Under the pieces are notes generated by a model that saw nothing but the letters and a program-made list of their open reading frames with translations, was not told the DNA's origin and ran no database searches. Shown here in pieces: positions 43,125 to 53,401 of a stretch of DNA of 56,116 bases. The stretch's first letter is position 1; every line of letters starts with the position of its first letter. Source of the DNA: Candidatus Poribacteria bacterium (lineage in GTDB: Bacteria; Poribacteria; WGA-4E; WGA-3G); NCBI GenBank assembly GCA_022827885.1, contig JAJEIP010000004.1, forward strand, positions 1-56,116, given 5' to 3'. The position numbers and the translations under genes were made by a program.

Positions 43125-44117
43125 ATGAGTTTAAAATGGGGGGTATTAGGCGCAGGCAGCGTCGCACAACGCAGAGCAATGCCAGCTATTAACAAAGCAG
43201 AAGGGGCAGAGCTCCATGCTCTACTCTCACGCGACGCGACGCGAGCAGAACGATTGGCTCGAGAATACGGCGCAACCCATGCCTACACGACCGTCGAGGC
43301 ACTCCTTGCGGATGATACACTTAACGCAATCTACGTCTCAACGCCCGTTCACCTACACTGTCGGCAGGTAATCGCCGCCGCAGAACGCGGCTTGCATGTG
43401 CTTTGCGACAAACCGATGGCGCTCACACCACAAGAATGTACAGAAATGATCGCAGCCTGCAAAGCAAACGGCGTCCATCTGCAAGTCTGCTTCCTCTTCC
43501 GATTTCACTCCTGTTTCCAACGGATCCGAATGTGGGTAGAGGAAGGACGTTTCGGGACCATCGTCCATGGACGTATGCCATTTCTCAAACAGTATCAACT
43601 CACGCCAAACGAATGGCGCGCCCAACCCGAAAAGGGGGGCGGCGGATGCTTCATGGACCTCGGTCCGCATAGTGTAGATCTACTTCGCTACCTCATCGGC
43701 GAGGTGAGTGCCGTCAGCGCGTTTTACAACACCACTCCGGAAGACACCACTGTTGAAGAAACCGGGGGCATCCTCATGCGCTTTGAGAACGGGGCACAAG
43801 CTTTCACTGACCTCAGTTTTTCAGTGCCCAGCTGCGATATCGTTTTGGAACTCTACGGCACAGAGGGCACAGTTTGGGTCTACAACGACGAGGGTTGGAA
43901 AATCAAAACCTACTTTGATGGCGAACAGCAATTGATCCCCTCACAGTACGAGGACCTGTATCAATATCAATTTGAGCATTTCGCAGCATGTGTACACGAA
44001 GGTGTCACACCCATCACAATCGGAAATGATGGATTAAGAGCAAACGAGATTCTTGCCGCCGCATATCGCGCAGGGGAAACAGGACAGTTGATTCCGTGTC
44101 CCGCTAACATAGGATGA
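43125..44117 (+). CDS. Gfo/Idh/MocA family oxidoreductase
   Basis: A 330-residue NAD(P)-dependent oxidoreductase starting MSLKWGVLGAGSVAQRRAMP, with the GxGxxA Rossmann loop. The catalytic lysine motif reads LCDKPMAL (the EKP form is CDKP here), and the C-terminal domain has GGGGCFMDLGPHSVDLLRYL, the substrate-binding G(G)G...D.G.H.iD motif. Overall it is a canonical member, unlike the homologue at 500. It probably oxidises a sugar, inositol or related sugar-acid; no substrate is fixed by sequence. It has its own promoter. A sigma54-driven groESL operon follows. Confidence 0.93.
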   Translation: MSLKWGVLGAGSVAQRRAMPAINKAEGAELHALLSRDATRAERLAREYGATHAYTTVEALLADDTLNAIYVSTPVHLHCRQVIAAAERGLHVLCDKPMALTPQECTEMIAACKANGVHLQVCFLFRFHSCFQRIRMWVEEGRFGTIVHGRMPFLKQYQLTPNEWRAQPEKGGGGCFMDLGPHSVDLLRYLIGEVSAVSAFYNTTPEDTTVEETGGILMRFENGAQAFTDLSFSVPSCDIVLELYGTEGTVWVYNDEGWKIKTYFDGEQQLIPSQYEDLYQYQFEHFAACVHEGVTPITIGNDGLRANEILAAAYRAGETGQLIPCPANIG

Positions 44118-44123
44118 CTAATG

Positions 44124-44140
44124 TGTGCCAAAATGGCACA
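44124..44140. promoter_or_regulatory. inverted repeat, candidate activator site for groESL
   Basis: TGTGCCA (44124-44130) and TGGCACA (44134-44140) are perfect inverted copies around AAA. A looser relative (CTGTCAAAATGTCA) lies at 44192-44206. The distance of about 110 bases from the sigma54-type promoter fits an enhancer-binding protein site. Confidence 0.55.
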
Positions 44141-44245
44141 GTATCCCCCGTGTCTGTTTTTCTATATGACAAATTGTTACGACAAAAAGCCTGTCAAAAT
44201 GTCACGTTCTTCCGTCCAACCCTGATAATATGGCAGTTTTAGGGA

Positions 44246-44261
44246 TTGGCACGAAAATTGC
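44246..44261 (+). promoter_or_regulatory. sigma54 (RpoN) promoter upstream of groES
   Basis: TTGGCACG at 44246-44253 and TTGCT at 44258-44262 give GG and GC ten bases apart, the invariant -24/-12 geometry. The predicted transcript starts near 44273, about 110 bases before the groES ATG. No CIRCE element (TTAGCACTC...GAGTGCTAA) is seen. There is no good sigma70 pair between it and groES. Confidence 0.75.
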
Positions 44262-44382
44262 TAAACATATTCTGAAAACACGATGGCGTTTCCACGCCGT
44301 CTGATGATATAGAGGAACTGAGTGAAGGCATAGAACCCTTCCCTCACAATTTTCACGCCATACTCAGGAGGAATTCAGCGAC

Positions 44383-46316
<1,934 letters not shown>

Positions 46317-46330
46317 ACCGTCAGTACGGC

Positions 46331-46360
46331 AGAAGGCGAGGTTTCTATACCTCGCCTTCT
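46331..46360. terminator. perfect 12-bp hairpin after groEL
   Basis: AGAAGGCGAGGT and ACCTCGCCTTCT pair exactly around a 6-base loop, 15 bases after the groEL stop. It lacks a clear T-run on either strand, so termination may rely on the stem alone, or it is a repeat of the GGCGAGGT family. It lies between convergent genes. Confidence 0.65.
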
Positions 46361-46386
46361 GACAACCCATAGCCGGCGACTGACAA

Positions 46387-47565
46387 CTATTCCCCCAACA
46401 ACCGTTCACACTCCCGAAGCACAGCTACAACCGAAACCGTATGCATGCACGGCGAGGTCCCATCGGCAAGTGCTTGACACCCATATTCAAACCCCAAATT
46501 GAGACAGGGACTACACGGTATCCGCGCACGCACGATACTCGAATTACGATTCCAAGGACCCCATTGTGCAAAATTTGTAGGACCATGCAACCCTATAACC
46601 GGCGTTCCGGTTGCCGCCGCGAGGTGCATCGGACCACAATTGCCGCTCACCACCAACGTCGCATCCGCGAAAAGCGCCGCGAGTTGGTTGACATCTGTCC
46701 GTCCTGCGAGTACGACGGCTCGATGTTTCGTCCGATCTGCGATCTCTTTAGAGACCGCCGCCTCACCGGGTGTTCCTGTCAAAAGGATCTGAGCACCATA
46801 TTTTGCGGTGAGAGCATTTGCCAGTGCCACATAGCGTCCCTGTGGCCACCGCCTGCGAGGTTCGCCGCGTCTACCCGCCTCCGGATGTAGTACAATAAGT
46901 GGTTTCTCCAGCGAGATGTTTTCTTTTGCCAAAACTTCGCGCACCCACGTGCGTTCCTTTTCACGCCACCAAACCTCAAGCCCAAATTCTTGGACTGAAC
47001 AGTTCAGTTGCGCCGCAAGGCTCAAAAAATTGCGGATCTCATGCCGTCCTTGAATGTGTGGCACCGTCTCCGTGAAAAGGAAATGACGATATTGTCCCTT
47101 CGTCGAAAACCCGACTCGCATCGGGGCACCCGTTGCGTAAGCGAGCAGCGCGCTCAATCGGGGCCAATGCTCTAAGTCGATTGCCCAATCAAATTTCTCG
47201 CGACGCAGCAGCGAAATCAATCGACCTCTTGGTTTATGGAAGGAAATACGTCTGTCAATATAAGGACACGCCGCTAAATAATTGAGATTTGTTGGGGACG
47301 CTAACATTGAGACTTCGGCATCTGGAAAGGCATATCGGATCGCCCGAATGGTAGGGATCGCCAAAATTGTGTCACCCAAGGCAGAGAGTTGGATGAAGAT
47401 AATCTTTTTTGGGATGGGTTTTGTCGGTGCCCGCTTAGAAAATAGACGCAGCAGCACACAAAGCGGGATACCCAAGTATCGGTCTAAGTGCTGTTGAAGC
47501 CGAGTCGACTGCATGAATCTCAAATCAAGAAGTGTTGCTAATCTTGTAAATCCTGCCTCAGACAA
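46387..47565 (-). CDS. glycosyltransferase family 9 (heptosyltransferase-like)
   Basis: A 392-residue GT-B enzyme read from a TTG at 47565 (an ATG at 47514 is an alternative; neither has a strong ribosome binding site). The N-terminus IIFIQLSALGDTILAIPTIRAI is the heptosyltransferase start, and VLHPEAGRRGEPRRRWP and LTGTPGEAAVSKEIAD belong to the donor-binding half. The motif NCGPMHLAAATGTPVIGLHGPTN is diagnostic for family 9. GRPCSPCLN-like cysteines near PCSPCLNLGFEYGCQ are typical. It should transfer a heptose or similar sugar to lipopolysaccharide core or another envelope glycan. It ends the minus-strand operon that begins at 51804, and the gap to the next gene upstream is 10 bases. Confidence 0.9.
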   Translation of the reverse strand: MSEAGFTRLATLLDLRFMQSTRLQQHLDRYLGIPLCVLLRLFSKRAPTKPIPKKIIFIQLSALGDTILAIPTIRAIRYAFPDAEVSMLASPTNLNYLAACPYIDRRISFHKPRGRLISLLRREKFDWAIDLEHWPRLSALLAYATGAPMRVGFSTKGQYRHFLFTETVPHIQGRHEIRNFLSLAAQLNCSVQEFGLEVWWREKERTWVREVLAKENISLEKPLIVLHPEAGRRGEPRRRWPQGRYVALANALTAKYGAQILLTGTPGEAAVSKEIADRTKHRAVVLAGRTDVNQLAALFADATLVVSGNCGPMHLAAATGTPVIGLHGPTNFAQWGPWNRNSSIVRARIPCSPCLNLGFEYGCQALADGTSPCMHTVSVVAVLRECERLLGE

Positions 47566-47575
47566 TTACTGACAA

Positions 47576-48178
47576 CTAATTCGCGTACCCGTACAACTCA
47601 ATCTCCGCAATCTTCGCGAGTGCCGTTGTCGGTCCTGTTATACGATATAATAAACGTCCACGCCGCACCTGTCCCTCTTTGATTTCCACATTCTCGCGTC
47701 GTATCTGAACGTTCTCCCGTCTTCGAGCGGCATCATCCGTCGTCCGATGCACGATCAATTTGATGCCCGTTGTTCTAACCACTTTGTTAAGACGGACATC
47801 GATGATCGGATCCTTGTTACTCCGTTTGTCATAAATTTTGTCCCACTCACCACGCGAGTTATATGCCATCAACTCGAACTCCTCCAAATTCGTTGAGTGA
47901 ATCACAATCCGATAGACGGATTTCTGTTCCGGCAGATAAATGATCGCTTCCGATGGAATATCAAGATCGGTTACAACACTACCCGAACTCTTTTTGCGTT
48001 GGGATTGTCCGATAGTCTCAGGTTTTCCATCAATGATTGCTGGGTCGCTGGCGGTTACACCCGGCAAGAGGGCGTAGTTCTCACTCCACTGCTGTGCGAG
48101 ATTACAACCGTAGTATAGGCACATCAACCCCAATAACACGGCTACATGCCCTCTGCATGATCTGAATTTAACACGCAT
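47576..48178 (-). CDS. small lipoprotein, discoidin-like beta domain
   Basis: The 200-residue protein starts MRVKFRSCRGHVAVLLGLMC behind GGAGG (an upstream ATG is not needed). The signal ends with the lipobox Y-Y-G-C. The mature part contains GVTASDPAIIDGKPETIGQS and EAIIYLPEQKSVYRIVIHSTN, reminiscent of the strand order of F5/8 type C (discoidin) domains that bind sugars or surfaces, then a charged segment and GPTTALAKIAEIELYGYAN, the typical ending of such a domain. Function is not known. It follows the peptidase-like gene by 27 bases. Confidence 0.72.
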   Translation of the reverse strand: MRVKFRSCRGHVAVLLGLMCLYYGCNLAQQWSENYALLPGVTASDPAIIDGKPETIGQSQRKKSSGSVVTDLDIPSEAIIYLPEQKSVYRIVIHSTNLEEFELMAYNSRGEWDKIYDKRSNKDPIIDVRLNKVVRTTGIKLIVHRTTDDAARRRENVQIRRENVEIKEGQVRRGRLLYRITGPTTALAKIAEIELYGYAN

Positions 48179-48205
48179 TATTGCCTCCAACGGACATGAT
48201 TCACC

Positions 48206-49261
48206 TCAATCTGATACACGATTCGCCTCAATCTGATTGAGAATATCCTCTTTCGTCAATTTACGCACCTTGAAATGCAATTTCCTAAAGAACGGCACCA
48301 GATCCTCACCCGCCGCTTCGCTAAAGTAATAAACCAAAAAACTCGTCTTCATGGTCCCCTCCAGTTTTTGGTGCAGACCATCTCGCTCCATCAACCTAAA
48401 AACCCGGATATAAAAGTCTTTGCCGTATCGCTTCCATAACTCAGCAACGAGCGTATACGCATATCTATAGCGCCAATGCGTCAGCGGATTGTTTTCAGTA
48501 TGCCCCGTCCAACTCTCCAATTGATTCACGCCATCGAGATCGACTCGCAGATCCCCCTCAAGACTGTCAAACTTAGGATGTGTGCCACCTTTCGCATATT
48601 CCGTCTGAATCAGGACAGCAATACCCTCTGAGAACCATACCGGTAAAAAATAGATATTCGTAAAGGCATGTGTCAGTTCATGGACGCGCACGCCATGTTT
48701 TTCATACATCCGTATTGGGAAATCCATCTGAATACTGTTAATAAACTTCACATAGCGTCCGTCCAGAACCCCGGAACGGTAATCGGTGCGCGTAACCGCT
48801 GAGAGGTTAGTGCCTCTATAGAGGTGATGCAGCGTCACGTGAATCTTATGCTCCGGCTGGAAACCGAAGAGTCGATTCATCGCGTCGTAAAGACTTTCCA
48901 TATAACCGAGCGCGCTTTCCGTGAATATTTTCCGTTCCGCGACTTCGTCAAAGTCTTCAAGTGCTCGCAGATCGTCAGCAAATTTGAGGGTATAGTGATC
49001 GCTCTCACCCCGTAGCGCGTCCGGTGTAATTTTAATCGTTGCCTTTGAGGGGCTGAGCATGAGCGATGTGGCATTGCGTTCTTCGAGTATCCGTTTCTCG
49101 CGTCGTTGCTGTGCTTCTTCTAACGCAGTTAAAGCACGACAACCGTTAAAAACAAACATCAACGCAAGCAGTACAAACACCGCTTGCATTCGTATCAGGC
49201 TTTTATAGACGGAGCGACTGAATACAGCATGAATAAGATACAATTTACCTCTATATTTCAC
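48206..49261 (-). CDS. membrane lipoprotein with gluzincin (peptidase MA-like) domain
   Basis: The 351-residue protein starts at GTG behind GAGGGG. The unusually long N-terminal region ends in a lipobox F-N-G-C at residues near 40. The zinc-peptidase motif HELTH lies in VRVHELTHAFTNIYF, and the third ligand glutamate is in PVWFSEGIAVLI, 20 residues later, as in gluzincins such as peptidase family MA. The preceding segment HVTLHHLYRGTNLSAVT is a likely beta ribbon. It should cleave or bind a periplasmic or outer membrane protein. It lies in an operon with a sulfatase-fold protein and a discoidin-like lipoprotein. Confidence 0.85.
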   Translation of the reverse strand: MKYRGKLYLIHAVFSRSVYKSLIRMQAVFVLLALMFVFNGCRALTALEEAQQRREKRILEERNATSLMLSPSKATIKITPDALRGESDHYTLKFADDLRALEDFDEVAERKIFTESALGYMESLYDAMNRLFGFQPEHKIHVTLHHLYRGTNLSAVTRTDYRSGVLDGRYVKFINSIQMDFPIRMYEKHGVRVHELTHAFTNIYFLPVWFSEGIAVLIQTEYAKGGTHPKFDSLEGDLRVDLDGVNQLESWTGHTENNPLTHWRYRYAYTLVAELWKRYGKDFYIRVFRLMERDGLHQKLEGTMKTSFLVYYFSEAAGEDLVPFFRKLHFKVRKLTKEDILNQIEANRVSD

Positions 49262-49272
49262 GATATTCCCCT

Positions 49273-50640
49273 CTAAAGCGGCACTGCCTTAGACGTATCA
49301 CCGATGCGTCGCATGGTAATCTCCTGTTCAATCGTTGGATCGGGCAGTCCTGTTTCGGCAAGTCGACGTTGCAAAAAAGCCTCCATATCTGCTTTCAGAC
49401 GTGCAACGACATCGTCTGCCTCTTCAGCCAGATTATAAACCTCGTCGGGATCCTCTTCAAGATCGTAGAGTTCCAAATCCGGAGTCTTGTAAACGGCAGG
49501 CGTGCCACCGGTTTCAACAATCAATTTCCATTTCCGGGTTTGCCACCCACGCTTTTTCATCCACCCGCACTCGGTAAGATAGACCGCTTCCGTCGTCCCA
49601 TCGTGCGAGTTGTTTTCCATCAAGGCTCGTAGACTGGTGCCTTCCATCTTTTCACGCGCCGCCACAGCTGTCAATCCGGCATAATCAAGGAGTGTCGGGG
49701 CAATGTCAGTAAGACGGACAAGACCCTCAAGCCGTTGTCCTTCAGGAATGAGTGCCGGACAATGAACGATTAACGGAACGTGGCAATTAGTTTCGTAGAG
49801 GCCATGATGATCATACCAGAGTTCGTGTTCGTCAAGTTCCTCACCGTGATCGGCGGTAATAATCAGGAGCGTCTCCTCGAATTGCCCGCAATCCTTCAAA
49901 TATTGGAACAATTGTGCCAGGCACGCATCCATGTAAGCGATTGAGGCATCGTATTGCGCGTTCACATACTGTCTATCCGTCCAAAGTCGCTTCTTTGCAA
50001 TGTTGTCCGGATCCGATGGGTCTGGCGTACACATCCACTGCCGAAAATAGTCGGTAAAAGGTTCGCATGCGTAGACAGCATCCATGCTTCGATTGTTCGG
50101 ATCACACTCGTCCCCACTATAAAACATCCGTTCAAATGGCAACGGCGGAAGATACGGGGTATGTGGATCCCAATAGTGAAGAAAGGCGAACCAGGGTTTA
50201 TCTTGTGCCTGCGCGAGGTCCAAAAGTTCAATCGCCGTTTCGTTAACCGCCTCCGCCTTCCGAGCCTTGCGGTAACCCGTTTCCCATTGGTAGCCGCGAT
50301 AGTGCGCTTCAGGGAAACCACGCTGAAACCAGCGTCCCAAATTGTCCGCAGCAACGGTAAAGTAGTCCGCCTCACTTAACAGTTCCGGAGTCGTCTTTAT
50401 GTCCGTTGCTAAGTTTAACGTTCCGCCCTGCGTAATAATTTGGTGAGATAAGACATCCTTGCCCGTAAACATCGTCGTATGGGCGGGATGTGTCGGAATA
50501 TGCGGGCTGATACACTTCTCAAAAAGCGTCGCCTTCTCTGTGAGAGCATCGAGGTGTGGCGTTGTCAGGTTACGATGTCCGTAACAACTCATACTCGATG
50601 CCCGTAGCGTATCTAACGAGATAAGGATAATATTACGCAA
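49273..50640 (-). CDS. sulfatase-fold (alkaline phosphatase superfamily) protein lacking the formylglycine cysteine
   Basis: A 455-residue protein read from TTG behind AAAGGAG. MRNIILISLDTLRASSMSCY is the sulfatase start with the metal-binding aspartate. In sulfatases the next key motif is C/S-x-P-S/A-R. Here the matching segment is PTHPAHTTMFTG, with Thr at the Cys position and His at the Arg position. The metal residues in LLIITADHGEELDEHELW and HHGLYETNCHVPLIVHCP are kept. It therefore cannot use a formylglycine; a threonine nucleophile, as in phosphatases and phosphoethanolamine transferases, is possible. No signal peptide is seen, so it may be cytoplasmic. The substrate is unknown; phosphate or sulfate esters are possible. 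Confidence 0.82.
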   Translation of the reverse strand: MRNIILISLDTLRASSMSCYGHRNLTTPHLDALTEKATLFEKCISPHIPTHPAHTTMFTGKDVLSHQIITQGGTLNLATDIKTTPELLSEADYFTVAADNLGRWFQRGFPEAHYRGYQWETGYRKARKAEAVNETAIELLDLAQAQDKPWFAFLHYWDPHTPYLPPLPFERMFYSGDECDPNNRSMDAVYACEPFTDYFRQWMCTPDPSDPDNIAKKRLWTDRQYVNAQYDASIAYMDACLAQLFQYLKDCGQFEETLLIITADHGEELDEHELWYDHHGLYETNCHVPLIVHCPALIPEGQRLEGLVRLTDIAPTLLDYAGLTAVAAREKMEGTSLRALMENNSHDGTTEAVYLTECGWMKKRGWQTRKWKLIVETGGTPAVYKTPDLELYDLEEDPDEVYNLAEEADDVVARLKADMEAFLQRRLAETGLPDPTIEQEITMRRIGDTSKAVPL

Positions 50641-50658
50641 AAATTCGACTCCTTTCCG

Positions 50659-51804
50659 CTAATCCCCTGCTGCAACATCCGCTGAGGTCACCTGTGCTGC
50701 GCGAATCGCCTCACACAGATAGGTAATCCCTTCGGGAATATCATCCACATGGCAGTAAGCATACGCCAATCGGATTGCTTTTACCGACTCGCTCGCGTAA
50801 TGGAAAGCACTTCCGTTACTATATCCCACCCCTTTTGTCGAGGCAAGTTCCTGCAATTTGTTGAGATCCGTAGTCTCCGGTAGATCTATCCACAGAAAGA
50901 GTCCACCACGGGGGCGTGTCCATGTACAGAGGTCACTGACGTGCTGCTCAAGCGTCTCCACCACTGCGCGACATTTCGCTCCCACCGCCGCATTCGTTTT
51001 CACGAGGTGTGCTTCCAAGTGCTCCATGAAAAATTCAGCAACGATTGCACTCGCCAACGCACTCGTCCCACCGTCCCAGCGGTTCTGGTGAATTTGTCCC
51101 CAATAGGGTTCTCTCGCAACAAAATATCCTTGACGAACACCCGCCCCTAAAATCTTAGAGAAAGTCGCAATAAAGATCACCCGATTGGAGGTATCTAACT
51201 TAAAAAGCGAAGCCGGTGTCGGCGTCGATGTAAAATCAATATCGCCGTAGCAATCATCTTCGACGATGAGTGTGTCGTATTCTTCCGCTAAGGCTAACAT
51301 CCGATGACGACGCTCAAGTGAAAGAATCGCACCTGTTGGGTTCTGGTGGTTCGATGTCGTATAGATGAACGATGGACGGATATTCTGGCGTTTGAGTTCC
51401 GCGAGTTTCGCTTCCAAGGCATCCATATTCATGCCGTCGATATAGTCCATCGGCACACCGACGATATTCGCTTTGAAGTGCCGCATAATACCCAAGGTGC
51501 CACTATAAGTATATTCTTCTGTTAATACCGTGTCACCAGGATTAATCAACGTCCCTAATACTAATTCCAATGCCTGCATGGAGCCTGAGGTAATTGAGAT
51601 ATTATCTATCGGCAGTGGGATACCTTCACGTCTCTCAAATCGCATTGATGCCAGTTCTCGCAATCCCTGATAGCCTGATTCGCCCGGATAGTTGACCAGA
51701 TCGCCGCCCAACTTACGGAGAGCCTTTTCACTCGCGGCAATTAATCCTTCCGTCGGGAATGTATATGGATCCGGACGCCCGCCTGTAAAACCAAAATCTT
51801 TCAT
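50659..51804 (-). CDS. PLP-dependent aminotransferase (2-aminoadipate / class I-II)
   Basis: The 381-residue enzyme starts MKDFGFTGGRPDPYTFPTEG behind AAGGAG. Fold-type I features are YPGESGYQGLRELA, ITSGSMQALELVLGTLINPGD, the Asn of NHQNPTGAIL, the Asp of VEDDCYGDI, the Schiff-base lysine in ATFSKILGAGVRQGYF, and the C-terminal arginine of KAIRLAYAYC. The sequence resembles LysN-type 2-aminoadipate or MocR-like aminotransferase domains, but no DNA-binding domain is attached. The substrate is not known. It leads the five-gene minus-strand run that ends with the heptosyltransferase; the next gene follows by 18 bases. Confidence 0.9.
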   Translation of the reverse strand: MKDFGFTGGRPDPYTFPTEGLIAASEKALRKLGGDLVNYPGESGYQGLRELASMRFERREGIPLPIDNISITSGSMQALELVLGTLINPGDTVLTEEYTYSGTLGIMRHFKANIVGVPMDYIDGMNMDALEAKLAELKRQNIRPSFIYTTSNHQNPTGAILSLERRHRMLALAEEYDTLIVEDDCYGDIDFTSTPTPASLFKLDTSNRVIFIATFSKILGAGVRQGYFVAREPYWGQIHQNRWDGGTSALASAIVAEFFMEHLEAHLVKTNAAVGAKCRAVVETLEQHVSDLCTWTRPRGGLFLWIDLPETTDLNKLQELASTKGVGYSNGSAFHYASESVKAIRLAYAYCHVDDIPEGITYLCEAIRAAQVTSADVAAGD

Positions 51805-51842
51805 GATACGCTCCTTGTTCTTAGCAGATTCCATATAAATGA

Positions 51843-51871
51843 ATTATAACAGACTCCGTGAAAAAAGGCAA
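51843..51871 (-). promoter_or_regulatory. sigma70-like promoter for the five-gene minus-strand run
   Basis: On the minus strand TTGCCT (51871-51866) and TATAAT (51848-51843) are 17 bases apart, about 40 bases before the ATG at 51804. Confidence 0.6.
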
Positions 51872-51909
51872 CACCCAAAAACGCACAAGTGAGAACCATT
51901 CAATTCGCC

Positions 51910-51934
51910 TGTAGGAGGGATCTCCGAATCCCGA
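51910..51934. repeat. intergenic repeat copy (TGTAGGAGGGATC type)
   Basis: CTGTAGGAGGGATCTCCGA followed by ATCCCGA, a variant of the repeat at 42932. It is followed by GACTGCTAATCGTTAACC and GATTGCTGAAGGCTGA, like the GCTGA-rich stretches at 33105 and 36135. Confidence 0.45.
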
Positions 51935-51987
51935 CCCTGACTGCTAATCGTTAACCGCCGATTGCTGAAGGCTGAAAACCATCTCAA

Positions 51988-52017
51988 TTGACATCACATT
52001 CCACATCGTGCTATACT
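51988..52017 (+). promoter_or_regulatory. sigma70-like promoter for rimI
   Basis: TTGACA at 51988-51993 and TATACT at 52012-52017 are 18 bases apart. A small overlapping ORF starts at ATG 52048 and ends after the rimI ATG at 52084; it might couple translation, but evidence is thin. Confidence 0.6.
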
Positions 52018-52083
52018 TTGGTATCTTGATAAGGGTGACACAAACTATGATAATCTTCCGTTTTCCTACACGCATTAGCACAG

Positions 52084-52563
52084 ATGAGAACCCAAAACCC
52101 GCTTTCAAACCTCACCTTTGAACCAATGCGCTCGTGCGATCTACAGGAGGTCCTAAAAATCGAAAACGAGTGCTTTGAGAATCCGTGGAGTGAAACCTAC
52201 TACACGCTATCTCTGAAGCGACCTCGGTCGTATGAACACTTTTACGTGGCTCGTCACGAGAACATCATCGTCGGTTACATCGTGTTCAGTATCCTTCATG
52301 AAGAGGCACATATCCTGAACCTTGCAGTGCCAATTGTCTATCGGCGACAGGGCATCGCCAAATACTTGCTCACTTCAGCCCTAAAAATGATACAGGCACA
52401 AGATGGGCACGAAGTCTTTCTGGAGGTCGCTGTTAGCAATCTACCCGCTCAGTATCTCTACCGGCAGTTCGGGTTCCGCATCTGTGGCATCCGAAAAAAC
52501 TACTACGGACGCTATAAAGACGCTTATGTTTTCCGAAAAGGAGTAGAAATTCATGTTGTTTAA
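52084..52563 (+). CDS. rimI: ribosomal-protein-alanine N-acetyltransferase RimI-like
   Basis: The 159-residue GNAT protein starts MRTQNPLSNLTFEPMRSCDL; an in-frame stop lies just upstream, so 52084 is the earliest start, although the ribosome binding site is weak. The motif ENECFENPWSETYY matches the RimI substrate side, and LNLAVPIVYRRQGIAKYLLTS holds the acetyl-CoA pyrophosphate loop (R/Q-x-x-G-x-A). EVAVSNLPAQYLYRQFGF ends the fold. It is expected to acetylate the N-terminus of ribosomal protein S18 or similar targets. It overlaps the next gene by 11 bases. Confidence 0.87.
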   Translation: MRTQNPLSNLTFEPMRSCDLQEVLKIENECFENPWSETYYTLSLKRPRSYEHFYVARHENIIVGYIVFSILHEEAHILNLAVPIVYRRQGIAKYLLTSALKMIQAQDGHEVFLEVAVSNLPAQYLYRQFGFRICGIRKNYYGRYKDAYVFRKGVEIHVV

Positions 52564-53332
52564 TGTATTAAGCCAAACCTTTTCAGCAACGACAAACCTA
52601 TCGCTCTCAACCCGCCGACAGGAAGCACGGACAGTCGGCAGAAACGGTTGGCGTGTCATTGAAGAAGAGGTCAACTGGAATACCGCTGAAACCTCTATTG
52701 TTGTCGTTGATATGTGGAACGAACACTGGTCATGGGGCGCGACAGAACGGGTGAACGTGATGGCACCGCGGATGAACATCGTTCTGGGTCGAGCGCGAGA
52801 ACGCGGCATACAAATTATTCATGCGCCGTCTGACACAATGGACTTCTACGAGGCACATCCAGCACGCCGTGCCGTTTTAGAACTACCGCACGCTGATACA
52901 CCCGCCGAACGTGAACTCCCCGATCCACCCTTACCCGTTGATGCCTCGGATGGCGGCTCAGATACCGGCGAAACCGATGGCTACAAAGCGTGGCACCGTC
53001 AGCATCCAGCCATTGAAATCTCTGATATAGATGCCATCAGTGACGACGGGCAGGAGGTCTACAACCTACTGGATCACAAGGGTATTAAAAATATTATCTT
53101 CATGGGCGTTCACACCAATATGTGCGTTCTCGGACGTTCCTTCGCTATTAAACAGATGGTCCGTTGGGGCTGTAACGCCGTTCTGGCACGCGACCTCACC
53201 GATGCGATGTACAACCCGTTCAAGCCGCCTTACGTCAGCCATGAAGCGGGCACGCAGCTCATTATTGAATATATTGAGAAATTCTGGTGTCCCACAATCC
53301 TGAGCGGCGATTTGACGACTCCTAAGGCTTGA
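52553..53332 (+). CDS. isochorismatase-like cysteine hydrolase
   Basis: The 259-residue protein starts MLFNVLSQTFSATTNLSLST behind AAAAGGAG, overlapping the end of rimI by 11 bases. The family core is TSIVVVDMWNEHW with the catalytic aspartate, and MGVHTNMCVLGRSFAIKQM with the nucleophile cysteine. The helix after it and ARDLTDAMYNP are typical. A disordered acidic insert (PLPVDASDGGSDTGETDG) splits the domain. Such enzymes hydrolyse isochorismate, nicotinamide, carbamoyl compounds or other amides; no specific substrate can be read. A bidirectional terminator follows. Confidence 0.87.
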   Translation: MLFNVLSQTFSATTNLSLSTRRQEARTVGRNGWRVIEEEVNWNTAETSIVVVDMWNEHWSWGATERVNVMAPRMNIVLGRARERGIQIIHAPSDTMDFYEAHPARRAVLELPHADTPAERELPDPPLPVDASDGGSDTGETDGYKAWHRQHPAIEISDIDAISDDGQEVYNLLDHKGIKNIIFMGVHTNMCVLGRSFAIKQMVRWGCNAVLARDLTDAMYNPFKPPYVSHEAGTQLIIEYIEKFWCPTILSGDLTTPKA

Positions 53333-53348
53333 TATACCCTACGCACAA

Positions 53349-53385
53349 AAAATGCCCACGGTAACAAGAGTACCGCGGGCATTTT
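53349..53385. terminator. bidirectional rho-independent terminator
   Basis: AAAATGCCCACGGTA (53349-53363) and TACCGCGGGCATTTT (53371-53385) pair with one mismatch around ACAAGAG; T-runs lie at both ends. It can stop the rimI-hydrolase transcript and the convergent malectin-like gene. Confidence 0.85.
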
Positions 53386-53401
53386 AATTTCCCTATGTTC
53401 T

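Noticed and set aside
44118-44382. CIRCE/HrcA operator upstream of groES
   Set aside because: No TTAGCACTC-N9-GAGTGCTAA pattern is present; the palindrome at 44124-44140 is different, and the sigma54-type motif fits better.
52048-52122. 24-codon ORF overlapping the start of rimI as a real gene
   Set aside because: It has a weak ribosome binding site and no recognisable product; mentioned only as a possible coupling ORF.
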